A stretch of 64,000 nucleotides of DNA, taken from Diplonema papillatum (Eukaryota; Euglenozoa; Diplonemea; Diplonemida; Diplonemidae). The position numbers were made by a program, and so were the translations under genes. The stretch covers positions 186,001 to 250,000 of the forward strand of contig JAPJBO010000190.1 in NCBI GenBank assembly GCA_030068145.1, written 5' to 3'. This document shows, piece after piece, positions 20,701 to 33,500 of this stretch (its first letter is position 1; every line of letters starts with the position of its first letter). Under the pieces are notes generated by a model. It was not told where the DNA came from and did no database searches. It saw only the letters and a list, made by a program, of their open reading frames with translations.

Positions 20701-21771
20701 CAGGGTTGAAGGACCACACGACAGGGTTGAAGGCCACACTACAGGGTTGAAGGACCACACTACAGCTCCAGGGCGGCTCAGCATCACTTACTCGCTCCTG
20801 CAATCGAGGCTTGGAGGTGCGGGCATACCTGCTTCTTTTCCTCGAGCTGGCTCGGCTTCGGCAGTTCAAGATAGCACACCCAGAAGTCCTGCAAGAGTGT
20901 TGTTGGTTGATGGGGGCACGATGGGGGAAGGAAACTACAACTAGAAGCGGAAGTGACAGGACGCAAAAACCGACCCCGGTCCCTGACGGGTGTCGCGATC
21001 ATCGTGTTTGAGGGACACTGGAACACAGCTGAAGGAAACGAGTTGAGGGCGGTCGGTATTTGAAACCGGTTGAAGGTCAGCGTTTTTGGATCACGCTCAA
21101 GCCCTGTGAAAGTTTGGAGTTAGAACGCAGAGAATCTGTGGCGATGGTCTGCATCAGTCACCAGGCGACTCTTCTTCGTTCGTACCGACGTGCGTCTTCC
21201 GACGCTGGCCGCCGTCCGCGCCCTGGAGTACCCGGCCGCTTGACGCCGTCAACGCGCGGCTGCCGCACGCCGAGAGATTGTATCGTGTCAAGCCTAGATT
21301 GATGCATGATCATTCTATTCATTCTTCAGCTTTCAAAGGGGCAGTCCTCGATCGGCGTATCTCTACGACCGATAGTCTTCCTCGATTGCTTTTTTTGTAT
21401 TTCACCATCGTGTCTTCCCGATTACCTTGACCATTTGGTCGAGCGCATACGAGTATGCTAACTCGGATCTGGAACGAGTCCATGGGCGCTGGAGCTTCGC
21501 CCGGCCATCGCCCAGGCTGAACCCCTTGCATCGTCCAGCATCGCACGGGTCGCAAAACAGCAAGCACGAACGCTCCGACGAAAAGAAACCACAAGACAAC
21601 AAGGGTGCGGAGGACGGGGGCTTTCTCGCATACCTGAACAGTGGCGATTTCGTGCTCGATTTGAATGTTGCAATTGCGGTAGGCTTGCAGGTGGTTTTCC
21701 TTCGTTTCCTCTTCCGTGGGCACCCCTTTGCAGAACCAATACTTCCACGAGAACTGGAGAGGTTTCGACAT
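17728..21771 (-). CDS. EIF4E2: eIF4E2/4EHP-like mRNA cap-binding protein, five exons
   Basis: Cap-binding translation factor; the class II (4EHP) type usually represses translation. Modelled exons are 21771-21634, 20888-20829, 18528-18434, 18274-18086 and 17890-17728, giving 214 residues with matching phases (0, 0, 2, 2). Family landmarks in order are KPLQFSWKYWF (4EHP reads HPLQYNYTFWY there), DFWVCYLELPKP, NGVNPEWEDPEMKNGGVW (cap-stacking Trp and Glu), DDFWKYALMAAIGQGF, and IRIKIWHKRL. Splice donors are GTATGC, GTATGC, GTATGG and GTATGC; acceptors are TTGCAG, CACAG, CTGCAG and TCCAG. The start is the ATG just before the conserved PLQ; an upstream exon cannot be excluded. The last exon (VLPPKAIFKSS) is the least certain. 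Intron 2, about 2.3 kb, contains the 21-bp and 127-bp arrays. Confidence 0.85.
18551..19700 (+). repeat. 127-bp tandem array, 9 copies, in an intron
   Basis: The block AGCCCTTACAAAGACCAGCC recurs at 18601, 18728, 18855, 18982, 19109, 19236, 19363, 19490 and 19617, an exact 127-bp period. Copies differ by a few substitutions, e.g. GGTGCAGGC versus GGTGCGGGC. The array sits wholly inside intron 2 of the eIF4E2-like gene. Confidence 0.97.
19701..20485. other. unique part of eIF4E2-like intron 2
   Basis: About 0.8 kb of intronic sequence with no supported exon on either strand. Confidence 0.5.
20486..20765 (+). repeat. 21-bp minisatellite, ~13 copies
   Basis: Head-to-tail ACTACAGGGTTGAAGGACCA plus C, with a few shortened or substituted units (ACGACAGGG, a missing AAGG). 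It lies inside the same intron as the 127-bp array, between exon 2 (20829-20888) and exon 3. Confidence 0.95.
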
Positions 21772-23203
21772 GTTGGCGCGCGTACCTATTTTGGCAGTGA
21801 TCGGGGCCACCTGCCTCTCCTCCCAGTCTGCAAGGTTGTAAGGTATGCGTTATTCGGACGAGTTTCTACACGCTGCCCCCCGTTGCCGCGGTAGTGCACA
21901 CGTCCTGCACCAGGAAAGGTGGCGCATGTGTCATGGGGCGAGACGGATTGATGCTGTTGCTGGCCCCTCACTGGCACAGGGCCCCTTCGTCGCTGGGTGC
22001 TATTCACAGAGGACCGGCTAATCGTCGTTTTGGTTCTAGCTATCCTGAGGGAAACTTCAGAGTGAACCAGCTGACTAAAACTAGATGGTTCGATGGGTCT
22101 TTCGCCCTTATAACCAGCTTTGACGAGCGATTTGCACGTCAACAGACCTTCACCAGGGTTTCCCCCGGCTTCGTCCTATCCCTCATGACCGGTCTTACCG
22201 GTGCTTGACCCGCCGGTGACCACTGCAAACGCGAACGGGATTAACCCACAAGACACTCTCCATATTGCGAGAACCGCGTGAAGGAAGGCGAAAGGAAGTG
22301 GCGATGCGCAAATCGAAATACAAAAAAGGGAAAACATGGAGGAAAAAGCTGAAGAGAAAGAAGAAGAAGCAGAAGAAGGAGGAAGAGTAGGAAAGAGAAG
22401 AAGAATAAGAAAAGGAGTAAGGAAAAAGGAATGAGAGTGGAAGTTGATCCCCTAACGACTCTTCGTTCGTGCTGCATCCACACCTCAGGCCAACGAAGGA
22501 CACACGCGGAAGTTACTCGAAACAAACGCTTTGCCACCGGCTGGTGCCAACCGGATGCACATGTTGTAGACAGTTTGCCTGCGCATCGTCTTCCAACGTC
22601 ATCGTTGCGGCACCAAGTAAAAAACCCGCATAAGACAGAAAGACCAGACCAGGAAAAGAAAACGAGCTCGGAAAAAAAAAAGTTGAAAAACGAAGAAAAG
22701 CCCGGTGGGAGAATCACCCTTTAAAATGCTGGCGTCGGCTGCGCTGCACATCTGACACGGCGGGGTCGATCGTCGGTCGCGAATTTGAACGATGAAATCG
22801 GTGGCTTCTGGCCTGCAAGCTGACGAACCGCTGGAAGCAGCGCGACCTCTCAAAAGAAACAGAACCCTGCCGATCAAATGATCAGGTGATAATTTGCAAA
22901 GCAGGAAGGCGCCGGCCAACGGGCTGAGGCCTAGACCGACCCGCCGTGGATGAAACAGCGCAGTTCACGATCGCGTCTCGTTTGGAACTTCCGCCTCCTT
23001 TTGTTACGCATAACGCCGCGAGTTCCTAACGAGGAAAATGGAAAAAGTAGAAGTAGAAGAAGAAGAAGAAGAAAAGAAGAAACCGTCGGTAGAACCCAGG
23101 AAACCGGTTCCTGTATGGTCCGCCCACACCCCCCCCCTTCCCGACCACCCACTAGCTATCGTGCCTCCCTGTGGTCGTTCTACGCGACTGCTGAGCCACG
23201 TGT
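21772..23203. other. intergenic region with AAG-rich purine tract
   Basis: Between the eIF4E2-like start and the ATP synthase stop. A polypurine AAGAAG-type tract lies at about 22316-22436 and a second at 23037-23095. No gene supported. Confidence 0.5.
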
Positions 23204-26016
<2,813 letters not shown>

Positions 26017-26606
26017 CCCGTCCCAAGATTACCTGCTGCTGCTGTAAGAGGTGATCACCTGGGTCGTAGGCACGTTGAGAGAGTATACTTAGCCCGTAAA
26101 ATGGTAGGATCCCCTGCTTGTGGAGGATAATCACTAACAAGGGTACATTATTCACATCGCTTGGCAGCAAAGTCAAGGCGTGGTCACTCGAAACCGTTGA
26201 TAAGCGCGTCAGAGGTACAATTGAGTGATGCTACCTCTCTCTTTGATCGTTCCAATTACTCTAATCACAATAAAACGTAGCCAGTGCGCGTGTCGTCGGT
26301 TCACAAACTTCGTGGTCTTCTGCGCTTCTATGCCGAATGTCGACCTTCTTTGTACGCGTGCTTCCGAGACTGAACGGAAAGGGGGAAGCGAGCTGGTGTT
26401 TGCTGCCTTTCAGGCTCAGGTTCGCGATCGCACTAATCAACAAACGGACAAGCAACGGCGTATTTGCTTTCTTAAATTCTGCTGCGGGATAAGTTGGACG
26501 TGGAGATACAAGCAAGAGCAGTCATCAATCTTGCATCAATGCTGGCGAGGGAGCTAGAGGGCACGGCGATTGAAACGCAAGTCCAAGCGATGTCGCTGGC
26601 AGTGGT
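26017..26606. other. intergenic spacer between PMS2 3' end and ATP2 start
   Basis: 590 bp with no supported gene. It should contain the ATP2 promoter, but no convincing TATA box or other element could be singled out. Confidence 0.5.
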
Positions 26607-29597
26607 TCAGCTATCTGGCGATGGTGTAGGAGCTTGGGTGGTCATCTGGTACGCGCTGTCAACGAGGGGTGCATGCGTGATGGTCGCCAAGTGGCGGAGG
26701 GTCGGCCTGCCATGCGGGCAGTTCCACGGGTTGTTCATCGAAGCCATGTGCCGCACGATGCACGCCATTACGCGGGCGGAGAGCGTGTGACCGATCATGT
26801 ACGACGACCGGCACGCACGACTCGCAAGCATCGCATTTGTGCGGGTGGGCCGCACGGCCTTCGCGCCGGGGATCTCCTTCAGAATGGCGAGAACCTCTTG
26901 AATATCGTGATCTGTGTACGTCGTGTTGTAGCTAGTCGGTACCGCAGTGACCTGCACCCGCTTCTGCGGGTCCGCGCAGGTGTCATCGAAGCGAAAGCGG
27001 AAGCCGTTCTGCGTAAAGACGGCCTCGTTGTCCCTCAAGAGCAACGCGTCGCCCGCAGGTATGCACAGCGTCCGCGGCTGCACCAGTGGCTGCGACTTGA
27101 CCTGGTGCGCCGCCTTGAGCCTTTCGTAGTTGTACTTCTCATCGCTCGCGTGCTGATCAATGAGGAAAAGCTCGTCGCGCAAGGCAGCCACGATGAAGCC
27201 CTTGTTGAACTGCCCGACTATCCGCATGTGTTTAAAGTCCTCCTTCGAGATTCGAGACGCAAGCTCGTCTTCGCAAGCAGCTCCGCGACTCGCGTACCAC
27301 GACCAATTTACATCGGGTGCGGTGTATCCGCTTCTTTGTGCAGCAGTGAACCCCTGCAAGCTTGCGTCAACCCCGTCCAGGTCAAACGAGTCCAAGAAAA
27401 CATCTGCTCGCTGATCAGGGACGCTTGCCTTCGTGTCGAAACACAGTTCGCTGCCTTCGTTCCGCATTGCGAGCAACTCCCTGTTCAACTCTTCCCAGTC
27501 GATCGCCTCGTCCTCCGGCGAGGAGGGCGCCGGCAGCTTGCTGTTTTGCTTCTTCTTCTTCCGCGCCATTCGGTCGGCTGCTGCTCCTGCTGCCTTTCGC
27601 TTTTTTTTGCGACCCGCAGACGACGCGTCGCTGTCGGGGTTTTCGTCCTCGTCTATCTCGTCCAACACCTCTGCAGATGGTGAGGCTTGGATTGTCGGCA
27701 AGAGGGTGTCGGTGGGTGGGCGTGCTGGCTTTCGATTCGCGGGTTTGTTTGCCAGTATTGTAGCCATCATCGACTTGAAAGGATCGTTACTTTCCGGTCG
27801 CGCGAGATTGACGGCCCGCTGAATCTCTTTCCGTGGTTCGTCGGTGTATTGAACGCCTTCTTTGGTTGCGCTGGGGGCTGCGGCTTCCTCGCTGCCTCCG
27901 ATGCCGATTGGTGCGGCCAAAGTATGCATGGGAGCGCCGGGGGCTGAGGCTTCCTCGCTGCCTTCGATGCCGATTGGTGCGGCCAAAGTTTGCATGGGTG
28001 CGCTGGGGGCTGCGGCTTCCTTGCTGCCTACGATCCCGACTGGTACGGTTGAAGTTTGCTTGGTAGCATTGAGTGCGGAGGACACGAACTTGTCCGGTGT
28101 TGAAGGGTGCTCTTGCTGTGTTGAAGGGTGCTCTTGCTGATTCCGCTGAGGATGTTGAACAGTCGAGGAGGCAACGGCCAATTTGCGCGAATAGGAATCA
28201 AGTGAGGGAGACGGCTCACTTGGGTCATCTTCTATCGGTTGCACGAGTGCACCACGTTGACGTGTTCCTGGAAGGTCCCCCTCGGTGTTGGAGTCAGCAT
28301 CATGGGGGGGCGGAACCAATATCCCTTCCCCGTCGACAGGCGGGCCTTCACCGCTATCAGCGTTGGCCGAGTCGTCCGTTTTGTTGTCAGACGCCACTTT
28401 GGACAAAGTTCTCAAGCGCAGAAACGCGTCGACGGAGGCCGCGGGTTCGGCAGTCTTGCGCACAGACGGCGCTTCTGCTTGCTTTAGTATGAATTGGTCC
28501 GCCTCCGAGTCTCCAGAGTCAGACCACGTAACGCTTTTCAACGAGCCCAGAGGCGTGCTGGCCTGCACATGCGGATCCGTGCTCTCCCAGAACTGTCTGA
28601 AGGCGTCGTGGACGTGCTCGCAGAGGGCCGTCACCCCTTTAACGAGGACCGTTCGCTTGTCCGGGGTCACATTTACATCGAAGTCCTTTGCGTCACCCGC
28701 GATGTTAAGAAAAAACATTGGCTTCTGTTTGACGTTAAAGCGCTTGTACGCAGCGTTGAGCTTGCTCCCGAAGGCGGGCACATCAACAGGCCGGCCTCTG
28801 ATGTAAAGAAACCGAGCGTCGGTCTTTACCCGGCCGCAGCCCTTGGTTGTGCGAGACACGAAGCCCGAGATTGTCATGCCTGTGGGCAACTTTATGTTCA
28901 CCTTCTGCAGAGCGTTCACGGTGTCCAAACCGAACACTTCGTGAACGGACTCGATGATTGACTTGCCGGAGCACTGGACCAAAACGGACCACGCGCTTTT
29001 GCTACTTGGCTTGTTCATCAACCTGATCTTCACGCCTGACGACGCGACGCAATACTCCTGAACGATGCGGATAGCCGCGTGGTACTCCTTCTGTCCGCTC
29101 CGTTCCAACTCCTTGCGCCGCACCGCGAGGGTGGTAAACAGGCTGCGAACCGTGATGACGGTGCCTTGTTTGCACCCGACGACTTCACTCCTCTCCTTTA
29201 TACGCTGGTCGTGCGAATAACGCAGGAGAGTCCCCCGCGGCGCGCTGACGTGTCGTGTCTGGATAGACAAGTCGGCCAGTCCGCACAAAGCGGAGAGAGC
29301 CTCGCCTCGGAAACCGAAGGTGTCAACCCCTGTTTCAACGTCTGAAAAGCTGCCGATTTTAGACGTCGCGTGCTGCGCGACGATGTTGTGGAAGTCGTCT
29401 TCGGGGATCCCTTTACCGTTGTCCTCGGCGCTGATCTCGTCTATGCCCCAGTTCACCGTCTTAACCACAACTTCCGACGCGCCAGCGTCTATCGCGTTCT
29501 CGACGAGCTCCTTCACCGCACCGCCGACCGTGGTGACCACTTGAGATACACATATCTGGCGGACGGTGTTCTTGTCAATGGCTGCAATGGTGGGCAT
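26607..29597 (-). CDS. PMS2: PMS2-type MutL mismatch-repair endonuclease
   Basis: MutL homologue (eukaryotic PMS2, yeast Pms1). With MLH1 it forms MutL-alpha, which nicks the new DNA strand during mismatch repair. The intronless ORF has 996 residues from the ATG at 29597. The N-terminal GHKL ATPase shows VKELVENAIDAGAS (about 30), DNGKGI (about 60), HATSKI and GFRGEALSALCGL (about 93). The C-terminus shows the full endonuclease set: DQHASDEKYNYE (from residue 814), ACRSSYMIG and NCPHGRPT (about 960). The linker between them is long, polar and low-complexity; it carries short internal repeats (QEHPST twice; a unit with GSEEA and APIGI two to three times) and a lysine-rich KKKRK stretch that could be a nuclear signal. 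MLH1 is excluded because the DQHA and CPHGRP motifs are intact and the MLH1 C-terminal FERC is absent. Confidence 0.96.
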   Translation of the reverse strand: MPTIAAIDKNTVRQICVSQVVTTVGGAVKELVENAIDAGASEVVVKTVNWGIDEISAEDNGKGIPEDDFHNIVAQHATSKIGSFSDVETGVDTFGFRGEALSALCGLADLSIQTRHVSAPRGTLLRYSHDQRIKERSEVVGCKQGTVITVRSLFTTLAVRRKELERSGQKEYHAAIRIVQEYCVASSGVKIRLMNKPSSKSAWSVLVQCSGKSIIESVHEVFGLDTVNALQKVNIKLPTGMTISGFVSRTTKGCGRVKTDARFLYIRGRPVDVPAFGSKLNAAYKRFNVKQKPMFFLNIAGDAKDFDVNVTPDKRTVLVKGVTALCEHVHDAFRQFWESTDPHVQASTPLGSLKSVTWSDSGDSEADQFILKQAEAPSVRKTAEPAASVDAFLRLRTLSKVASDNKTDDSANADSGEGPPVDGEGILVPPPHDADSNTEGDLPGTRQRGALVQPIEDDPSEPSPSLDSYSRKLAVASSTVQHPQRNQQEHPSTQQEHPSTPDKFVSSALNATKQTSTVPVGIVGSKEAAAPSAPMQTLAAPIGIEGSEEASAPGAPMHTLAAPIGIGGSEEAAAPSATKEGVQYTDEPRKEIQRAVNLARPESNDPFKSMMATILANKPANRKPARPPTDTLLPTIQASPSAEVLDEIDEDENPDSDASSAGRKKKRKAAGAAADRMARKKKKQNSKLPAPSSPEDEAIDWEELNRELLAMRNEGSELCFDTKASVPDQRADVFLDSFDLDGVDASLQGFTAAQRSGYTAPDVNWSWYASRGAACEDELASRISKEDFKHMRIVGQFNKGFIVAALRDELFLIDQHASDEKYNYERLKAAHQVKSQPLVQPRTLCIPAGDALLLRDNEAVFTQNGFRFRFDDTCADPQKRVQVTAVPTSYNTTYTDHDIQEVLAILKEIPGAKAVRPTRTNAMLASRACRSSYMIGHTLSARVMACIVRHMASMNNPWNCPHGRPTLRHLATITHAPLVDSAYQMTTQAPTPSPDS

Positions 29598-29850
29598 GAT
29601 TTTCTTGCTCCGCCCCTCATACCCGGCGGCCCCTGCCGGTGTTTAAAAAAGCTTGACGCGAAACAAGAAAATGGCTACGGAAACAGCACAACTTCCTCTT
29701 CGCAGAGAGCGCTGTGCCCGTCGCAGGATTTCTCGATTCAAACCAAAAGACAATCAACAGACGAGCTAATTTGCAAGACTTTCCAATTCGGCATAACCTT
29801 TAGACTCGGATAAATACACGTTCTACGTATCAACAAGCGGGAGTATTTGC
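29598..29850. other. short spacer between PMS2 and the upstream ORF
   Basis: About 250 bp separates the stop of the 236-residue ORF from the PMS2 ATG on the same strand. No element seen. Confidence 0.4.
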
Positions 29851-30561
29851 TTATTCTACAAAGCACCGGAGATCGTACAGGGTTTGCCTCAGCGCGTTCG
29901 CCACCCGAAAGCATCCAGGCTCGAAGCCCGGGGCTCGGGTGTCCGAAGGCGAAGTTGGCAGACGATTGCGATGGGTTGATTTGGTTGCTGCATAAGTCCA
30001 GGTCGTCGGGTGGAGGCCGTGGTAGCGCACGTAGTTTTTGAGCGCGTCGAGGTCGGCTTGTAGAGCATGCGGTTGTTGAGCCCACCGGAAGCTTTCTTGA
30101 GACTGGCGAGCAGCGGAAGACTCACAGTCATCACTGGTCTCTCCAGGGTTGTCATGTTCATCAGATGTCGAAGATGATTGATGTGACGAAGCGCAGTTAC
30201 TGTCCACTAACTCCGACTTCAAGATGGCGATAAGCTGCGTGGTCACATCTCTTCTGGTGCTCTCGTCTGGGGTATGTCGTTGATCATTCTTTCTTGCCTC
30301 ACACCAGGACTCCCGTTCCGCTGATGCAGCGACTGCTGGGTGTGCAAGGGCAGCAGGGCCGATTATCACCTGTTCATCCAGCAGATCGCACGTGTCGACG
30401 GACTGAAATGAGCTGGCGGAGTTGGTGCCGAGTGCGCTGTCAGCAACTGAATTATTCGAGCTTTCAGAACGAGCATCTGAGTTCGCAAGCAAGGGTTTCG
30501 ACGGATGGTCGCCTTGCGGCAATATGGTACTTCGGCTCAAATAGTCGAGCAGGTCATCCAT
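29851..30561 (-). CDS. hypothetical protein, Ser/Asp-rich
   Basis: The 236-residue ORF begins at an ATG (MDDLLDYLSRSTILPQG) and lies 254 bp upstream of PMS2 on the same strand. The first 150 residues are rich in Ser, Asp, Glu and Asn and look disordered; the last 80 (LDALKNYVRYHGLHPTTW, ALRQTLYDLRCFVE) look more folded. I recognise no family. Support is its length in a region where frames are otherwise short, the biased but protein-like composition, and agreement with the strand of all neighbours. It could have unrecognised introns or be a chance frame. Confidence 0.45.
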   Translation of the reverse strand: MDDLLDYLSRSTILPQGDHPSKPLLANSDARSESSNNSVADSALGTNSASSFQSVDTCDLLDEQVIIGPAALAHPAVAASAERESWCEARKNDQRHTPDESTRRDVTTQLIAILKSELVDSNCASSHQSSSTSDEHDNPGETSDDCESSAARQSQESFRWAQQPHALQADLDALKNYVRYHGLHPTTWTYAATKSTHRNRLPTSPSDTRAPGFEPGCFRVANALRQTLYDLRCFVE

Positions 30562-33500
30562 CTTCTCGTTTCATGTCACCTAAGGTGTGCAATGCCATGT
30601 AACTGTAGTCAAAGATCGCACACGAGACAAACCCGAATGTCACGGCGGGAAGAGTCTGCTTGCTTTCGCAGGCACGTTCATCACTTCACAACAAATTCGA
30701 AGGTGGGCTATCGTAGTCAACATGCATAGTATGACCAATGTATTGCATTTGGTTGTCATCTCTGCAAGGAGCCAAGATCGAGGCGCACGCAAAACTCAAG
30801 TGTGGTTTGATGTTTGTCATTCGAATAGTACGGAGCACGCAGCGGACCAAGTACGAAGGAAGCGATAGCTTCTGCAGAGATTCGTCCTGAGCTCGACGTG
30901 TTTTCGGGATTGCTTGTTGCAACCACTCTATCAAACTTACCTGTTTACCTGAGCGCAAGAATGAAGGTCGAAACAATAGTGCACCCTGGATGGGGCGGGA
31001 AAAAGACAGCGGAACAATGATTCTTGCCCATCGAAATCCTCTCCACGTACTGATGTTGGATTCAGGCCGACCACGAATTCAAAGTATCTCTGAGAGTTCA
31101 GTAACAAGGCATGTGTGTCCATGCCAACCAATCCGGAGCCATGATGACAACATTCTAGCCGTGGCAGAGTGCGACTGTCAGATGGCGAATTCTACACAAG
31201 ACAGCGGGTCGAAGAGATGCTTGAACAGTGGTTCAGGCACTTCGTCTCCCGCTCTTGGCAAAGACTGCGATTTACGTCTTACACGGGTATATTGGTATTT
31301 AAAAAATAGCGGCAGCCGACTAACCTTTGTGCCGAAGTCTGACAAGTCTGGCCGCCCGTCTGGGCTTTTCACGCCGAGTGTGCAGACGGTCATTCCTTGC
31401 GGCGGGGGGCGGCGACAATCTTACGTATCGCCAAGCTCGCGCTTGGGTATCTCCAGCGAAAACTGTTTGCTTCGTTTATTTTTCTGACGCAAGAATCAGG
31501 GCTGCTCCGGGAAGCCGGGAGGCAATAATGAATGAAACTGCAAGAAAAATTGAATCAAAGTGAAGAGGTGGGCGAGAGGGACGAGGGAGGTGGACAAACG
31601 ACAGTGGGCACGGTGTGTCGGGTGCAGCCAGCCAGGCAAGGTGGGTTCTTCGGGCGTGTTCGGCACTTGTTCGAAAAAGAAAAATTACGGTGTTGTGATG
31701 AGACACACACACCGGAGGGGTTCGCAACGCATCGCGAAATTGCCGCGACCTGCCACTATTTTCCGGCTCGCTGTTGCACTGGCGTACCGGCGATCCAGGT
31801 CGTATATGTCCTTTTTTGGTGTGGGGAGGGGTGGTTTTTCATTGGTTTCGTTCAAAACCGCTTAATGCGATTAAGTGACGATGATAAAAGGTTTCGTTTT
31901 CTTCGGAAATGAATTTCAGTTCTGCATTTCTTTTCTTTTTTTTTTTTTGCAAAGATGAACAGTACTCACGCTGAAGTATTTTGCAACAGCTTTCAGATCC
32001 AGCAGAACTGTTTTTTGGCAAGGCCGCCCATGCAATTAATCGACGTTTTATGCCTATCCGACCACCTGCCTGGCTGCTTGACCAGTATCAAGCAAACATA
32101 TTTCGGTGAGATGGCCTGCTGCACACTGCTGGAATGTGTCAGGCATTGCGGAGCTAAATTTTCGAGTCGGGTATGGCCGGTGATATGATATTCTTAGCGT
32201 GAGCACTGAAAGAATAATAACGAAATAATATAATAAAAGAAGAAAAGGGAATTACCAGTTTCCGGGTTGGGGTTTTGCTTGTGGGCTGGTGAATATTAAT
32301 TTCCTTCTTTATGATTGTGTTCTGGCGAGGGGCTTGTGATAATAAGTTCCAATTGTTAGCCGCTTTCGTTCTTGATCGTGTCGGGCACATCATCAGAGTT
32401 TCGGGTCACGGAATCAGGTGTGTGCACCGAGACAGCGACTTCGGCGCTTGCTTTTTTGTTTGATTCATTTTCATCGCAGGGCTTCCGCGCTGCCGACTTG
32501 AGCAGAGAGGACGCGTGAAGGTGTTTCGTCTGGACCGAATAAAGTATTGATGCGAGGAGCTACAGTAAGTGCTTGAGAACCGTCGCACATTGACATATGC
32601 TAATACGAACTCCGACTTCCGACGCAGCTGTGCTCTCGCGAAAACTTCGCCTGCACTCAGAGTTTCCAAAGATGCTCTGGCTAAATATTCGACTAGCGCG
32701 GAAGCCTGCTAGGAAGTCTGAGATTTTTGTGTCTTCTGCGGTATGCGAACAGACTTCAGTGCCTGACAGTATCCTCAACCCTCGCTGGGACAACAGGAAA
32801 CTTTCAGTTGGCCGAGACCGGTGTTCTGCGGGTCGCAGCAAAGGCTCGGCGCGGATACGTCCCTTCTCGCATGAAGGCGTTGTAAACTATGTATCCATTT
32901 TGTTCTGGTTTCATTCGACTCGCGAAGTTGCAAGTCTGATGACACAGGGGCCTTCTTTCTTTACAACTTATGACAGCTCCCAACACTGACCGGACAATAA
33001 AAGGGAGTTTCTTTCGGATTTACGGTTTCCCGTTCATTCTTGTCTTGGGGTGTGGATTGGTCCCATCAGTCTATTTCTGTGGTTGCACCGGCATTTTTGT
33101 TGCTGGGAACTTTTGGGAATTAGGCATATTCGCACACGAATGGTTGGACAGTACTTCAAAATAAGATAAAAAGGTCCCGTGTGCTTCCATCCGGTTCCTT
33201 TTGTCATCATTTGCGTATTCGTTACGTGCATTTGATGGGAAGGAACGGCTGTGGCACAGGGACTTCGGTACGCTGCCTTTCTGTGATGGAGTGGAGGGGT
33301 GTGTTCGAAACAGCAAGTATCGGAAAAGGTTGATGAGCTTTTGACCTCGGAGCTGTGTTCGTCCTGAAAAGGACGGTGCGCCGGAGTCGTCCAAGATGGG
33401 TAAGAGGAGACGAAGGAGAGGGAAGAGGCCTGAGATAGATTGGGGCCACAGGAAGTGTGTCAGATGGGGACATCCGAAGAAGGAACAGAGAAACGCGGCT

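Noticed and set aside
20390..20944. 184-codon frame made of HYRVEGP repeats
   Set aside because: Translation of the 21-bp intronic minisatellite.
22241..22717. Phe/Leu-rich minus frame suggesting a membrane protein
   Set aside because: Produced by the AAG-rich polypurine tract read in antisense.
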